Origin: Maribacter aestuarii
Lineage (GTDB): Bacteria; Bacteroidota; Bacteroidia; Flavobacteriales; Flavobacteriaceae
Assembly: GCF_027474845.2 (NCBI RefSeq)
Contig: NZ_CP107031.2
Coordinates: forward strand, 1,130,501-1,194,500
Direction: 5' to 3'
DNA length: 64,000 nucleotides
Within the stretch, counting starts at the first letter, position 1. The number at the start of each line of letters is the position of its first letter. A program made the translations under genes and the position numbers. The notes beneath the pieces are model-generated. The model had not been told where the DNA came from. It saw only the letters and a list, made by a program, of their open reading frames with translations, and did not search any database. Shown here in pieces: positions 1-9,944 of the stretch.

Positions 1-786
1 CACTTGACTGTAGATGGTCTCAATATCCCAACCCACCTGTACATCGTCTAGGACCACCGGTTCCTCTAAGTTTGAGATATCAAAAATACTGATGTCACTA
101 TAATCAACCACATAAAGATAATCACCTATTATTTTGAAACGTGCCAAAGAACCACCTTGTCCCACGGAAGGTTGGGGCACACCACCTGAATCTTCCAAAG
201 AAAACAATGCGTTACAATCGTTGCAACCAAATTGTGCTTCATATTCTGATACAAGCCTTCTCTCTGTATTGACCTCCCAACCAATAATAATGTCCTTGTC
301 AAAATCCACGTTGCCATAGTCATAAATGTCCGCCTGTGGATACTCTATATTCACGGCCCATACGTAATTGTTATATATAGCGTTCACCACTCGTCCGGAT
401 AACTGTATGTCGTTAATATTGGAAATATCAAAAATCACAAGATCGCCGTAACTATCCGCATAGAGCTTATTGTCTTTAATAGAAACGTCGTTGTTACCTT
501 CCAACTTTATAAAAGCGATACTTTTGGGAGCACTAGGGTTTTGATTATCGATTACATGAAAACCCAAGTTGGTGTCACTTACAAAAATGTAGTTCTTGTA
601 CGCATATATCTTCCCCGAAGAAACTATGGGGACCGGATCAGTAATATCAATGGCTTCAGCCTTAAAAGTAATGGCATCCATTACAATGGGGCGTGCGACT
701 AAGTAATCCTCGTAGGGACCGTCATTATCACAAGAAACAAACGATACCAAAACTGCAACGAACAGGAAAAGAATATTATTTTTCAT
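1..786 (-). CDS. LVIVD-repeat-like lipoprotein, C-terminus off the left edge
   Basis: The frame is open from an ATG at 786 to the window edge (262 residues visible, no stop seen). The first 20 residues are a lipoprotein signal with lipobox VSFVSC (Cys20), so the protein should be anchored in a membrane, facing the periplasm or surface. The rest holds repeated short blocks of the type YVVDYSDISIFDISNLEEP and LVIFDISNINDI, in which a location word is followed by V-x-D/F-D-I-S-N. This is typical of LVIVD or beta-propeller repeats of Bacteroidota lipoproteins. A pair CNDC lies near residue 198. No enzymatic function can be assigned. It is followed upstream by another minus-strand gene 85 bases away. 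The lipoprotein call is firm and the repeat family is a pattern match. Confidence 0.75.
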   Translation of the reverse strand, partial: MKNNILFLFVAVLVSFVSCDNDGPYEDYLVARPIVMDAITFKAEAIDITDPVPIVSSGKIYAYKNYIFVSDTNLGFHVIDNQNPSAPKSIAFIKLEGNNDVSIKDNKLYADSYGDLVIFDISNINDIQLSGRVVNAIYNNYVWAVNIEYPQADIYDYGNVDFDKDIIIGWEVNTERRLVSEYEAQFGCNDCNALFSLEDSGGVPQPSVGQGGSLARFKIIGDYLYVVDYSDISIFDISNLEEPVVLDDVQVGWDIETIYSQV

Positions 787-870
787 TTTTTAATTTATTG
801 GGTTGTTACCCTATAGATGAAGAAATACACTTTTAGTTGCGTGATGTAACGTTAAGATAAAATATGAATT

Positions 871-1590
871 CTATTCAAACCCCACCCCGTCCTTATACAT
901 AAGATAGGCTGGAATCTTGGAAAGCATAGCTGTAAATAAAATACCTATACAGCAGAGAAGAACGCCGAGTTCCGCAACGATGCCTATGACGATAACCAAT
1001 CCAAATATGACGAGCCAGTTCCTATTTCCTAGGGTAAAGCTGGATTTTACGATTTCCATGGCAGTTAGCTCTTCATTAAAGGCCAAAAATGCAGGAAACA
1101 AAGAAAGGGGAACAACAAGATAAATAATCCCCAAACCGCAGGCCAACATCCCGAGTAAACTCAAGCCTAGGGTTATCAAGGAAACAATCAATATTCTACC
1201 CAAACGACCCTCTTTAAAAAAGTAGAAATAATCATCTGAGGTGGACTCGTTAAAATCCTTTTGTTTACAAATCCTCAGAAATGCCGCATTAAGGGCCAGA
1301 GTAAAGGTCATTGCCCCTATTAGAACCACAGGCAAAAGAATTGACATGCTTATAACTACAATTGCCGGAAGCTCCTCATTCCTTAACATTTCCGGGTCGG
1401 TTATACCTGCGGCAATCATAGGAATATAAATCATTATATAAAAGGGCAGAATAGTTAAAAAGGTGAGCAAAAGGGTGATGAAACCCTGAAGCCATACTTT
1501 TTTGAACAAATCGATAGATCTGCTAAATATACTGCCAAATTCCAACGGAGGTCTTTCGCTAATTTTTTGGTTGACTGTTTCTAGGTTCAT
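871..1590 (-). CDS. Conserved multi-pass membrane protein of unknown function
   Basis: A 239-residue protein that starts at ATG 1590 with a short polar N-terminus, then shows about five to six hydrophobic segments (roughly residues 35-60, 75-100, 130-160, 160-175 and 195-230). The spacing resembles the membrane domains annotated in Bacteroidota as glycerophosphodiester phosphodiesterase membrane-domain-like or DUF975-like proteins, but no catalytic motif is visible and the family call is inference. It diverges from miaB; the 172 bases between them carry the miaB promoter. It ends with charged residues (YKDGVGFE). It is a real gene by length, composition and coherent membrane topology. Its role is unknown. 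Confidence 0.7.
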   Translation of the reverse strand: MNLETVNQKISERPPLEFGSIFSRSIDLFKKVWLQGFITLLLTFLTILPFYIMIYIPMIAAGITDPEMLRNEELPAIVVISMSILLPVVLIGAMTFTLALNAAFLRICKQKDFNESTSDDYFYFFKEGRLGRILIVSLITLGLSLLGMLACGLGIIYLVVPLSLFPAFLAFNEELTAMEIVKSSFTLGNRNWLVIFGLVIVIGIVAELGVLLCCIGILFTAMLSKIPAYLMYKDGVGFE

Positions 1591-1673
1591 GAGTAATGAT
1601 GCTCTTTAATTTAATAACGAAAAGTAAGCATAACGTTTCAAACCCTAAAATAACGCTAAAATAAACTGTCATA

Positions 1674-1705
1674 TTGTCACGAATTTGATAATAGTGCTAT
1701 CTTTG
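1674..1705 (+). promoter_or_regulatory. Bacteroidota-type promoter for the miaB operon
   Basis: A -7 box TATCTTTG (1698-1705) fits TAnnTTTG. A TTGT (1674-1677) lies 20 bases before it, where the -33 element is expected. Transcription would start near 1712, about 50 bases before miaB. Confidence 0.6.
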
Positions 1706-1762
1706 CGTCCCTATTATTTCTTAGAATAAAGTCTTAGGGATACTGAAATAAGTTCAGCATAC

Positions 1763-3208
1763 ATGGAAAAAACGATTGACGAAAAAATACAGGGCTCAAC
1801 GCTAGTTCTTGGGGACAAAACTTTAAATTCCCGCAAACTTTACATAGAAAGTTACGGTTGCGCCATGAATTTCTCCGACAGCGAAATAGTGGCTTCCATA
1901 TTGACCAACGAAGGTTTTAATACCACCCAAAATTTGGCAGAAGCAGATCTGGTTTTGGTAAATACCTGCTCTATACGGGACAAGGCCGAACAGACCATAC
2001 GCAAACGCTTAACGGAGTATAACGCGGTTAAGAAAACCAGACCACATATGAAAGTAGGGGTGTTGGGATGTATGGCGGAGCGATTAAAAGACAAGTTACT
2101 GGATGAGGAAAAAATAGTGGATATGGTGGTTGGTCCGGATGCCTATAAAGACCTTCCGAATCTAATCAAAGAGGTCGATGATGGTCGGGATGCCGTTAAC
2201 GTTATCCTTTCCAAAGAGGAAACTTACGGCGATATTGCCCCGGTGCGGCTTAATTCCAATGGAGTAACCGCATTTGTTTCCATTACCCGAGGTTGCGACA
2301 ATATGTGTACTTTTTGTGTCGTGCCCTTTACCAGAGGGAGGGAGCGTAGTAGGGATCCGCAATCTATTTTAGCCGAAGTAAACGAGCTTTGGGAAAAAGG
2401 ATTTAGGGAAATTACACTATTAGGCCAGAACGTTGATAGCTATTTGTGGTATGGAGGAGGCCTTAAAAAAGGTTTTGAAAAAGCATCCGAAATGCAAAAA
2501 GCAACGGCTGTGAATTTTTCACAGCTGTTGGAACTGGTGGCCAAAACACAACCAAAAATGCGTATTCGGTTTTCCACATCCAATCCACAGGACATGACTT
2601 TGGATGTAATCAGGACCATGGCGAAATACGATAATATCTGTAAGCATATTCATTTACCGGTTCAAAGCGGCAGCAACCGAATCCTTAAAGAAATGAACCG
2701 CTTACATACTATTGAGGAATATTTTGAACTTATAGATAATATTCGAAAGATTTTACCAGATTGTTCCATCTCTCAGGACATCATTACCGGATTCCCAACG
2801 GAGACGGAAGAAGACCACAAAGCAACCTTGAAAGCATTGGAATACGTGAAGTACGATTTTGGGTATATGTACGCCTATTCCGAAAGGCCAGGCACCATGG
2901 CCGCAAGAAAAATGAAGGATGATGTTCCCGAGCCAGTGAAGAAAAGGAGGTTATCTGAAATCATTACATTGCAAAGGGAACACTGCCAATATAGAACGGA
3001 GCAACATTTGGGAAAAGTTCAGGAAGTACTCATTGAGGGCTCTTCCAAAAAATCCACCGAAGACTGGATGGGTAGAAATTCGCAGAGCACGGTTGTGGTT
3101 TTTCCTAAGGAAAATTATAAAATAGGGGATTTAGTGAATGTTGAAGTTTACGATTGCACATCGGCCACTTTAATTGGAAAAGCAATCAGATATTCAAACA
3201 ACAACTGA
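1763..3208 (+). CDS. miaB: tRNA-2-methylthio-N6-dimethylallyladenosine synthase
   Basis: MiaB is a cytoplasmic radical-SAM methylthiotransferase that adds a methylthio group to i6A37 in tRNAs reading codons that begin with U. All three domains are visible in 481 residues. The N-terminal UPF0004 domain has cluster cysteines C33, C69 and C103. The radical-SAM domain has the CxxxCxxC triad C178/C182/C185 within [19 protein letters not shown]. The C-terminal TRAM domain covers roughly residues 410-475. Length is normal for MiaB and clearly different from MtaB or RimO. It is the first gene of a tight plus-strand run (44 bases to the next gene) behind a good promoter. The same neighbourhood with a sigma-54 activator, lptE and secG is known from flavobacteria. 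Confidence 0.96.
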   Translation: MEKTIDEKIQGSTLVLGDKTLNSRKLYIESYGCAMNFSDSEIVASILTNEGFNTTQNLAEADLVLVNTCSIRDKAEQTIRKRLTEYNAVKKTRPHMKVGVLGCMAERLKDKLLDEEKIVDMVVGPDAYKDLPNLIKEVDDGRDAVNVILSKEETYGDIAPVRLNSNGVTAFVSITRGCDNMCTFCVVPFTRGRERSRDPQSILAEVNELWEKGFREITLLGQNVDSYLWYGGGLKKGFEKASEMQKATAVNFSQLLELVAKTQPKMRIRFSTSNPQDMTLDVIRTMAKYDNICKHIHLPVQSGSNRILKEMNRLHTIEEYFELIDNIRKILPDCSISQDIITGFPTETEEDHKATLKALEYVKYDFGYMYAYSERPGTMAARKMKDDVPEPVKKRRLSEIITLQREHCQYRTEQHLGKVQEVLIEGSSKKSTEDWMGRNSQSTVVVFPKENYKIGDLVNVEVYDCTSATLIGKAIRYSNNN

Positions 3209-3252
3209 TGGTATCATCAAAAAAGTAATTTCTATTGAAAGGAATTTAGAGC

Positions 3253-4524
3253 ATGGAAAGCATACAGAACATTAAGCAAAGATTTGAAATTATAGGCCAA
3301 GACCCAAAGTTGAACAGGGCTTTGGAAAAAGCGATACAAGTTGCCCCTACGGACATTTCGGTCTTAGTAACCGGTGAAAGTGGTGTGGGTAAAGAATCCA
3401 TACCCAAGATTATTCATTCCCTATCCCATAGAAAACACGCCAAATATATCGCCGTTAACTGTGGCGCCATTCCGGAAGGGACCATAGACAGTGAACTTTT
3501 CGGCCACGAGAAGGGAGCATTTACAGGTGCAACCCAGACCAGGAGCGGATACTTTGAGGTTGCCGACGGTGGAACTATTTTTTTGGATGAAGTAGGAGAA
3601 TTACCCTTAACAACACAGGTCCGTCTTTTACGGGTACTGGAAAACGGAGAGTTTTTAAAAGTAGGTTCTTCCCAAGTTCAAAAAACCGATGTACGAATCG
3701 TGGCCGCTACGAACATTAATATGTTCGAGGCCATTAAAAAGGAAAAATTCCGGGAAGACCTTTATTATCGTCTGAGCACAGTAGAAATTAATATTCCCCC
3801 ATTAAGGGAAAGAAAAGATGATATTCATTTATTATTTAGAAAATTTGCCTCGGATTTTGGTCAAAAATATAAAATGCCTACCATTCGTTTAGATGAAAAT
3901 GCTGTGGCGCTACTTTTAAAATATAGATGGCCCGGGAATATTAGGCAGCTAAGGAATATTGCCGAGCAAATCTCCGTGCTAGAAAAAACTAGGTACATAG
4001 ATGCCGCGACATTAAGTGGCTATCTACCTAGTAACTCTACTAGTTCCAATTTACCAGCGGTGGTTAACCAGTCCAAATCTGAAAGCGATTTTAGTAACGA
4101 ACGTGAAATCCTCTACAAGGTTCTATTTGATATGAAGGGAGACTTGAACGACCTCAAAAAACTGACCATGGAACTTTTAAAGCATAACGACTCGCAAAAG
4201 GTTCAGGAGGATAATGAAAATCTTATCAGAAAAATTTACGGTGGGGATGACGATGAGATAGATACAGAGGAGGAATCTGCAATGGAGTTTCTGCAACTTC
4301 CAGAACCTGTTATAGAAACTAACAATGTGTCAAGCTCATCGGGGGATAAGTATCACTTTGCGGAAGAGATTGAAGAAGAGGAAACCCTATCTTTACAAGA
4401 GAAAGAAATAGAATTGATTAAGAAATCGCTTGATCGGAATAGGGGTAAAAGAAAGGCAGCGGCAGAGGAACTGGGAATATCCGAGCGTACGCTGTATCGA
4501 AAAATAAAGCAGTACGATTTGTAG
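3253..4524 (+). CDS. Sigma-54-dependent transcriptional activator without receiver domain
   Basis: A 423-residue bacterial enhancer-binding protein that activates RNA polymerase holding sigma-54. The AAA+ domain starts almost at the N-terminus: Walker A GESGVGKE at 41-48, the sigma-54 contact loop GAFTGA at 88-93, Walker B GGTIFLDEVGEL at 106-117, and the arginine-finger region REDLYYRL. There is no room for a response-regulator receiver or GAF domain before it. A linker of about 130 residues, rich in Asp/Glu, precedes a Fis-type helix-turn-helix at the very end (about 385-423, GKRKAAAEELGISERTLYRK). Without a sensory domain it is probably controlled by abundance or by a partner protein. A sigma-54-type promoter lies 1.9 kb downstream before groES, an obvious candidate target. 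Cotranscribed with miaB and lptE. Confidence 0.93.
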   Translation: MESIQNIKQRFEIIGQDPKLNRALEKAIQVAPTDISVLVTGESGVGKESIPKIIHSLSHRKHAKYIAVNCGAIPEGTIDSELFGHEKGAFTGATQTRSGYFEVADGGTIFLDEVGELPLTTQVRLLRVLENGEFLKVGSSQVQKTDVRIVAATNINMFEAIKKEKFREDLYYRLSTVEINIPPLRERKDDIHLLFRKFASDFGQKYKMPTIRLDENAVALLLKYRWPGNIRQLRNIAEQISVLEKTRYIDAATLSGYLPSNSTSSNLPAVVNQSKSESDFSNEREILYKVLFDMKGDLNDLKKLTMELLKHNDSQKVQEDNENLIRKIYGGDDDEIDTEEESAMEFLQLPEPVIETNNVSSSSGDKYHFAEEIEEEETLSLQEKEIELIKKSLDRNRGKRKAAAEELGISERTLYRKIKQYDL

Positions 4525-4566
4525 TTGGAAGAACTTTTTTTTAAACTTCTAAACCTATAGTATTTT

Positions 4567-5091
4567 ATGAAATTGAAGGATTTAAAATTGATATTATTCG
4601 CCATTGGAGCCGTACTGTTTAATGCGTGTGGTGTCTATAATTTTACAGGAGGCAATGTCGGAGAGGCACAAACTTTCCAAGTCAATTATTTTCAGAACTA
4701 TGCCACTCAAAGTCCGGGCTCCATATTCGAACCTGGTATGGATAGGGATTTTACACTAGCACTACAAGATAGAATTTTGAACCAGACAAGTTTAGACTTG
4801 GTGAACAGCGGAACGGCAGACTTACTTTATGAGGGTGAAATTACGGAATATAGAATATCACCAATGTCCGCGACCGCTCAACAGACGGCAGCAGAAAATA
4901 GATTGTCCATAAGGGTTAAGGTGAGGTTTTACAATCGCACTAAAGAGGATTCCGATTTTGACCAAAGTTTTTCTTTCTTTTACGATTATCCCGCAAATAC
5001 ACAATTGGCCGCGATAAAGAGCGAAGCACACGAGGTGATTTTTGAACGTATCACGCAGGATATTTTTAACGCTTCACTCGCAGATTGGTAA
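4567..5091 (+). CDS. lptE: LptE-family LPS assembly lipoprotein
   Basis: A 174-residue lipoprotein with signal peptide and lipobox LFNAC (Cys21). LptE plugs the outer-membrane LptD barrel and helps deliver LPS to the surface. The family is recognised from the Bacteroidota pattern: a short protein with YNFTGG directly after the lipid-anchored Cys, a central segment of alternating strands (LLYEGEITEYRISPMSATAQ), and position between a sigma-54 activator and secG. The classical E. coli LptE is barely similar, so the assignment rests on this family pattern. It overlaps nothing; 42 bases follow the activator and 6 bases precede the next gene, so it is in one operon. Confidence 0.8.
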   Translation: MKLKDLKLILFAIGAVLFNACGVYNFTGGNVGEAQTFQVNYFQNYATQSPGSIFEPGMDRDFTLALQDRILNQTSLDLVNSGTADLLYEGEITEYRISPMSATAQQTAAENRLSIRVKVRFYNRTKEDSDFDQSFSFFYDYPANTQLAAIKSEAHEVIFERITQDIFNASLADW

Positions 5092-5097
5092 ACCATT

Positions 5098-5967
5098 ATG
5101 AAGGTAACGGACTTTACATATTTGTTGCAACATCCAGAAAAGGTGGTGGACCCCATCCAAACAAAACATCTGGAAGATATAGTAAAGGAGTATCCCTACT
5201 TTCAAACGGCCAGGGCCCTTCATTTAAAAGGTCTTAAAAACCTCAACAGCTATAAATACAATAAGGTCCTTAAAAATACGGCAGCCTATACGACCGATAG
5301 GGACGTACTTTTCGATTTTATTACCTCAAAGAATTTTCTTCAGACTGATTTTAAAAAGGTACCCGAAGCCGTTGTTGAGGATCAGATAAAGGCGGAAAGA
5401 CACATCATTGAAGAATCCATCGATAAACCCTTACCCCAAGACCAAAAAGACGCCGATCAAATTCTTGATCCAGAACTTTTCAAATCTAAAGATCCTGAAG
5501 TAAAAGAATCAAAAACGTTACAATTGGGAGAGCCGCTCTCTTTTGACGCCAATGAAAAATATTCCTTTACTGAATGGTTAAGTCTTGCATCTAATAAGCC
5601 ACTGGAAAAAAAGGATGAGAATACCGGACAAAAACCCAAAGAATTCCAAGCCCCAAAGGAACCAGGGAATACGAAAAGGAATCCGTTAGTAAAGAAAAAA
5701 TTTGAGCGGATTGACAAATTCATTGCAGAGAATCCGAAGATAGTTCCGCAGGAAAAATTCCCAAAGAAAATTGATGTCTCCGCCTCCATAAAATTCGATA
5801 AAAATGAACTGATGACGGAAACCTTGGCAAGGGTTTACCTGGAGCAGAAAAAATACAAAAAAGCCATCCAGGCCTACAAAATTTTAAGTTTGAAATATCC
5901 GGAAAAAAGTGGTTTCTTTGCAGACCGAATTAGAGCGGTAGAAAAAATTCAACAAGAAAATAAGTAA
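5098..5967 (+). CDS. Conserved flavobacterial protein with a C-terminal TPR-like repeat
   Basis: A 289-residue soluble protein with no signal peptide. The N-terminal 85 residues are ordered (the LLQHPEKVVDP region, then a helical segment on YPYFQTARALHLKGLKNL). The middle, about 90-220, is charged and low in hydrophobic residues, probably disordered. The last 50 residues (ETLARVYLEQKKYKKAIQAYKILSL in part) form one clear tetratricopeptide-like helical pair. It sits 6 bases after lptE and 5 bases before secG, so it is cotranslated with envelope genes. A role in protein-protein contact at the envelope is inference; the molecular function is unknown. Confidence 0.75.
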   Translation: MKVTDFTYLLQHPEKVVDPIQTKHLEDIVKEYPYFQTARALHLKGLKNLNSYKYNKVLKNTAAYTTDRDVLFDFITSKNFLQTDFKKVPEAVVEDQIKAERHIIEESIDKPLPQDQKDADQILDPELFKSKDPEVKESKTLQLGEPLSFDANEKYSFTEWLSLASNKPLEKKDENTGQKPKEFQAPKEPGNTKRNPLVKKKFERIDKFIAENPKIVPQEKFPKKIDVSASIKFDKNELMTETLARVYLEQKKYKKAIQAYKILSLKYPEKSGFFADRIRAVEKIQQENK

Positions 5968-5972
5968 GTAAA

Positions 5973-6332
5973 ATGAGTACATTTTCAATATTCTTGATAC
6001 TGATTATCATCGTTTGCTTTTTACTGGTTTTGGTAATTATGGTCCAAAATCCTAAAGGTGGCGGATTGTCCTCTTCCTTTGGCGGTGGAGGCAACCAAGT
6101 CGTAGGTGGCGTGAAGAAAACCGGTGACTTTTTAGATAAAAGCACATGGACTTTGGCAGGTATCCTGATTCTATTAATATTAGCATCGAACATCGCATTG
6201 AAGGGAAATTTCGGAGAATCGGATTCCAAATTGCTACAAGGTGACGATATAGAAACTACGGTACCGGAAACACTTCCAGAAGAAGTGACACCTCCTGTCA
6301 CAAATGAAGGTACTCCTTCAGACAGTTTGTAG
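5973..6332 (+). CDS. secG: Preprotein translocase subunit SecG
   Basis: SecG is the small accessory subunit of the SecYEG inner-membrane channel. The protein is 119 residues with two membrane helices (about 5-25 and 55-75) joined by a glycine-rich loop (NPKGGGLSSSFGGGG, then VKKTGDFLDK) that matches the SecG signature. The acidic, Thr/Pro-rich tail after residue 85 is an extension common in Bacteroidota. It is the last gene of the miaB run: a rho-independent terminator follows 25 bases after the stop. Confidence 0.93.
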   Translation: MSTFSIFLILIIIVCFLLVLVIMVQNPKGGGLSSSFGGGGNQVVGGVKKTGDFLDKSTWTLAGILILLILASNIALKGNFGESDSKLLQGDDIETTVPETLPEEVTPPVTNEGTPSDSL

Positions 6333-6357
6333 AAAAGTGATCAAATAAAATTAAAAG

Positions 6358-6392
6358 ATGCCAGCAAAATGACAAGCTGGCATTTTTGTTTT
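6358..6392 (+). terminator. Rho-independent terminator after secG
   Basis: An 8-bp perfect stem (ATGCCAGC / GCTGGCAT, 6358-6365 and 6376-6383) with a 10-base loop is followed by TTTTTGTTTT. It separates the miaB-secG operon from groES. Confidence 0.85.
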
Positions 6393-6415
6393 ACAATATG
6401 TCAGTTTTCGGGTAT

Positions 6416-6431
6416 TGGCATAATTTCTGCC
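6416..6431 (+). promoter_or_regulatory. Candidate sigma-54 (-24/-12) promoter of groES-groEL
   Basis: TGGCATAATTTCTGCC has GG at 6417-6418 and GC at 6429-6430 with exactly 10 bases between, as in the sigma-54 consensus TGGCAC-N5-TTGC. The start site would fall near 6442, leaving a leader of about 34 bases before groES. No CIRCE element (HrcA operator) and no TAnnTTTG box is visible between 6393 and 6475. The match also forms a short inverted repeat TGGCA/TGCCA, so a repressor site is an alternative reading. Confidence 0.5.
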
Positions 6432-6475
6432 ACTTAAGGATATAATTAAAAAAACAATTTTAAATTTTTAATACT

Positions 6476-6754
6476 ATGGCTAAAGTAAATATTAAACCAT
6501 TAGCGGATAGAGTTCTTATTGAACCTATGGCAGCTGAAACCAAAACGGCTTCGGGAATCTATATCCCTGATACGGCAAAGGAAAAACCTCAAAAAGGTAA
6601 AGTAGTTGCCGTAGGACCAGGAACCAAAGACGAAAAAGTGACCGTTAAAGTTGGTGACACTGTTCTATATGGCAAATATGCTGGTACTGAATTGAAACTT
6701 GAAGGTACAGATTACTTAATGATGCGCGAAAGTGACATCTTGGCTATTATTTAA
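6476..6754 (+). CDS. groES: Co-chaperonin GroES
   Basis: A 92-residue GroES forms the heptameric lid of the GroEL chamber in the cytoplasm. It matches the family over its whole length: [16 protein letters not shown] at the N-terminus, the mobile loop with the hydrophobic tripeptide ([18 protein letters not shown]), the GP(G) turn, [12 protein letters not shown], and the C-terminal [11 protein letters not shown]. It follows its own candidate sigma-54 promoter and is 112 bases ahead of groEL, a rather long gap for this pair but with no terminator in it. Confidence 0.97.
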   Translation: MAKVNIKPLADRVLIEPMAAETKTASGIYIPDTAKEKPQKGKVVAVGPGTKDEKVTVKVGDTVLYGKYAGTELKLEGTDYLMMRESDILAII

Positions 6755-6824
6755 GTAATAACCAACAAAAGGCTTTCGACCTTAAAAAATCACAATAAAA
6801 TTAAATTAACAATTTGACTTTTGA

Positions 6825-8498
<1,674 letters not shown>

Positions 8499-8552
8499 TC
8501 CGTTTCATAGACAGGCGGTTATAAGCTTGTTTACGGAAAAACAATAATATAG

Positions 8553-8587
8553 AAAACCGCTCACGGAATTCCGTGAGCGGTTTTTTT
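8553..8587 (+). terminator. Terminator of groES-groEL
   Basis: A perfect palindrome centred between 8568 and 8569 (arms of 16 bases, core ACCGCTCACGG / CCGTGAGCGGT) is followed by T7 (8581-8587). A very stable rho-independent terminator. Confidence 0.93.
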
Positions 8588-8718
8588 ATGTCTTTTAATC
8601 AAGCCTCCCTTAACAACAGTCGTTGGTATGCCGCGTACTGTTTTTGGTCTATAAGATTCAGACAAATTGATATAATTCCGTATCATTTATAGAATATTAT
8701 TATTCCTAAACTTGGCAC

Positions 8719-9924
8719 ATGAAAAATATCAACTTATTTATTTCAATTTTTGGCCTAATCGTGATTTCTGGGGCACTAATTTCATTTATATCCACTGGAA
8801 ATGAAAATGATGATGCTATTGTAGTCATGGGTTACTATGTCCCCGAAAAAGATTATCACCCAGACCAGCTCCCTTTACAACAGCTGACCCACATCATATT
8901 TTCCTTTACGAATGTAATTGACGGAGAGATGAAATTTAGGGACGAGGAAACGGGAGAAAAACTACGTCAGTTGGTTGAACAACGAAAGAACCATCCTCAC
9001 CTTAAGGTAATGATCGCTTGCGGCGGTTGGGGCGCTGATGGCTTCTCGGACATGGCGCATACAGCAGAAAATAGGCAGAAATTTATTCAAAGTGCTGTGG
9101 CTTTTAACAAAAAATATAAGCTGGATGGTTTGGATATTGATTGGGAATATCCAGCAATTCCCGCGGCAGGCACCGGGGCAAGGCCCGAAGACAAACAGAA
9201 CTTTACATTGCTCATGAAAGAGTTGCGCCAAGCATTGCATACTTTGGAAAGAAAGCAAATCTTAACGTTTGCATCGGCAGGTTGGAAACGATATTACGAA
9301 AATATAGAGCTTAAAAAAGTAATGCAATATGCAGATTACATGAATGTAATGACTTATGACCAAGTTGGCGGTAACGCTCCCTACACCGGACACCATACAG
9401 CACTTTGCCTTATTGAGGATAAAGATGTTCAAGGAACTCCAGCATGGAATTACGTAGAACAGCGACGAGCCGATAAGAGCCCAGGTGCCGCCAATTATGG
9501 ACCTAGATCGGTAGAAAAAATTATTGACTTTTGTATAGAACAGGGTGTGAAACCAGAGCAATTGGTAATCGGAGCGGCATTTTATGGCCGTGCATGGAAA
9601 GGTGTTCCCCCGGAAAACAATGGCCTTTACCAACCTAATACAGGATCCTACATTGGCTGGAGTGGGTATTCCCAGATTCGTAAGGAATTTGAACCCAACA
9701 CCAATTACAAAAGATATTGGGACCCTATTGCTAAAGCCCCCTACCTATACAGTGCCAAGGACAGCGTATTTATAAGTTATGACGATTCCGTATCTGTTCG
9801 ACTAAAAACCGAATATGCCATAGAAAAGAAAATAGGAGGAATTATGTTTTGGCAGCTCGGCAACGATACCAAAGATGAAAAAAGCTTATTAAAATCAATT
9901 TACGAGGCATCCCTGAAAAATTAA
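8719..9924 (+). CDS. Glycoside hydrolase family 18 (chitinase-like) protein, exported
   Basis: A 401-residue GH18 enzyme, expected to cut beta-1,4 N-acetylglucosamine polymers. The N-terminus is a signal peptide or anchor (hydrophobic residues 5-24, no lipobox Cys), so it works outside the cytoplasm. The barrel shows VMGYYVPEKDY on strand 1, MIACGGWG near 98-105, and the catalytic motif DGLDIDWEYP at 136-145, in which D139, D141 and the proton donor E143 are all present. Later come the strand motifs MNVMTYDQVGG and GAAFYGRAW, and the C-terminal GIMFWQLGND. No binding module is attached. It is 20 bases ahead of the DUF4838 gene and probably shares its transcript. Substrate (chitin or other GlcNAc polymer) is inference from the family. 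Confidence 0.93.
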   Translation: MKNINLFISIFGLIVISGALISFISTGNENDDAIVVMGYYVPEKDYHPDQLPLQQLTHIIFSFTNVIDGEMKFRDEETGEKLRQLVEQRKNHPHLKVMIACGGWGADGFSDMAHTAENRQKFIQSAVAFNKKYKLDGLDIDWEYPAIPAAGTGARPEDKQNFTLLMKELRQALHTLERKQILTFASAGWKRYYENIELKKVMQYADYMNVMTYDQVGGNAPYTGHHTALCLIEDKDVQGTPAWNYVEQRRADKSPGAANYGPRSVEKIIDFCIEQGVKPEQLVIGAAFYGRAWKGVPPENNGLYQPNTGSYIGWSGYSQIRKEFEPNTNYKRYWDPIAKAPYLYSAKDSVFISYDDSVSVRLKTEYAIEKKIGGIMFWQLGNDTKDEKSLLKSIYEASLKN

Positions 9925-9944
9925 TATTTCGAATTTTTTGTCAT

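Noticed and set aside
129..319. Short ORFs on both strands at the left edge
   Set aside because: They lie inside the open LVIVD-type lipoprotein frame (1-786), which has a signal peptide and repeats.
6393..6475. CIRCE operator (HrcA) ahead of groES
   Set aside because: The TTAGCACTC-N9-GAGTGCTAA pattern is not present.
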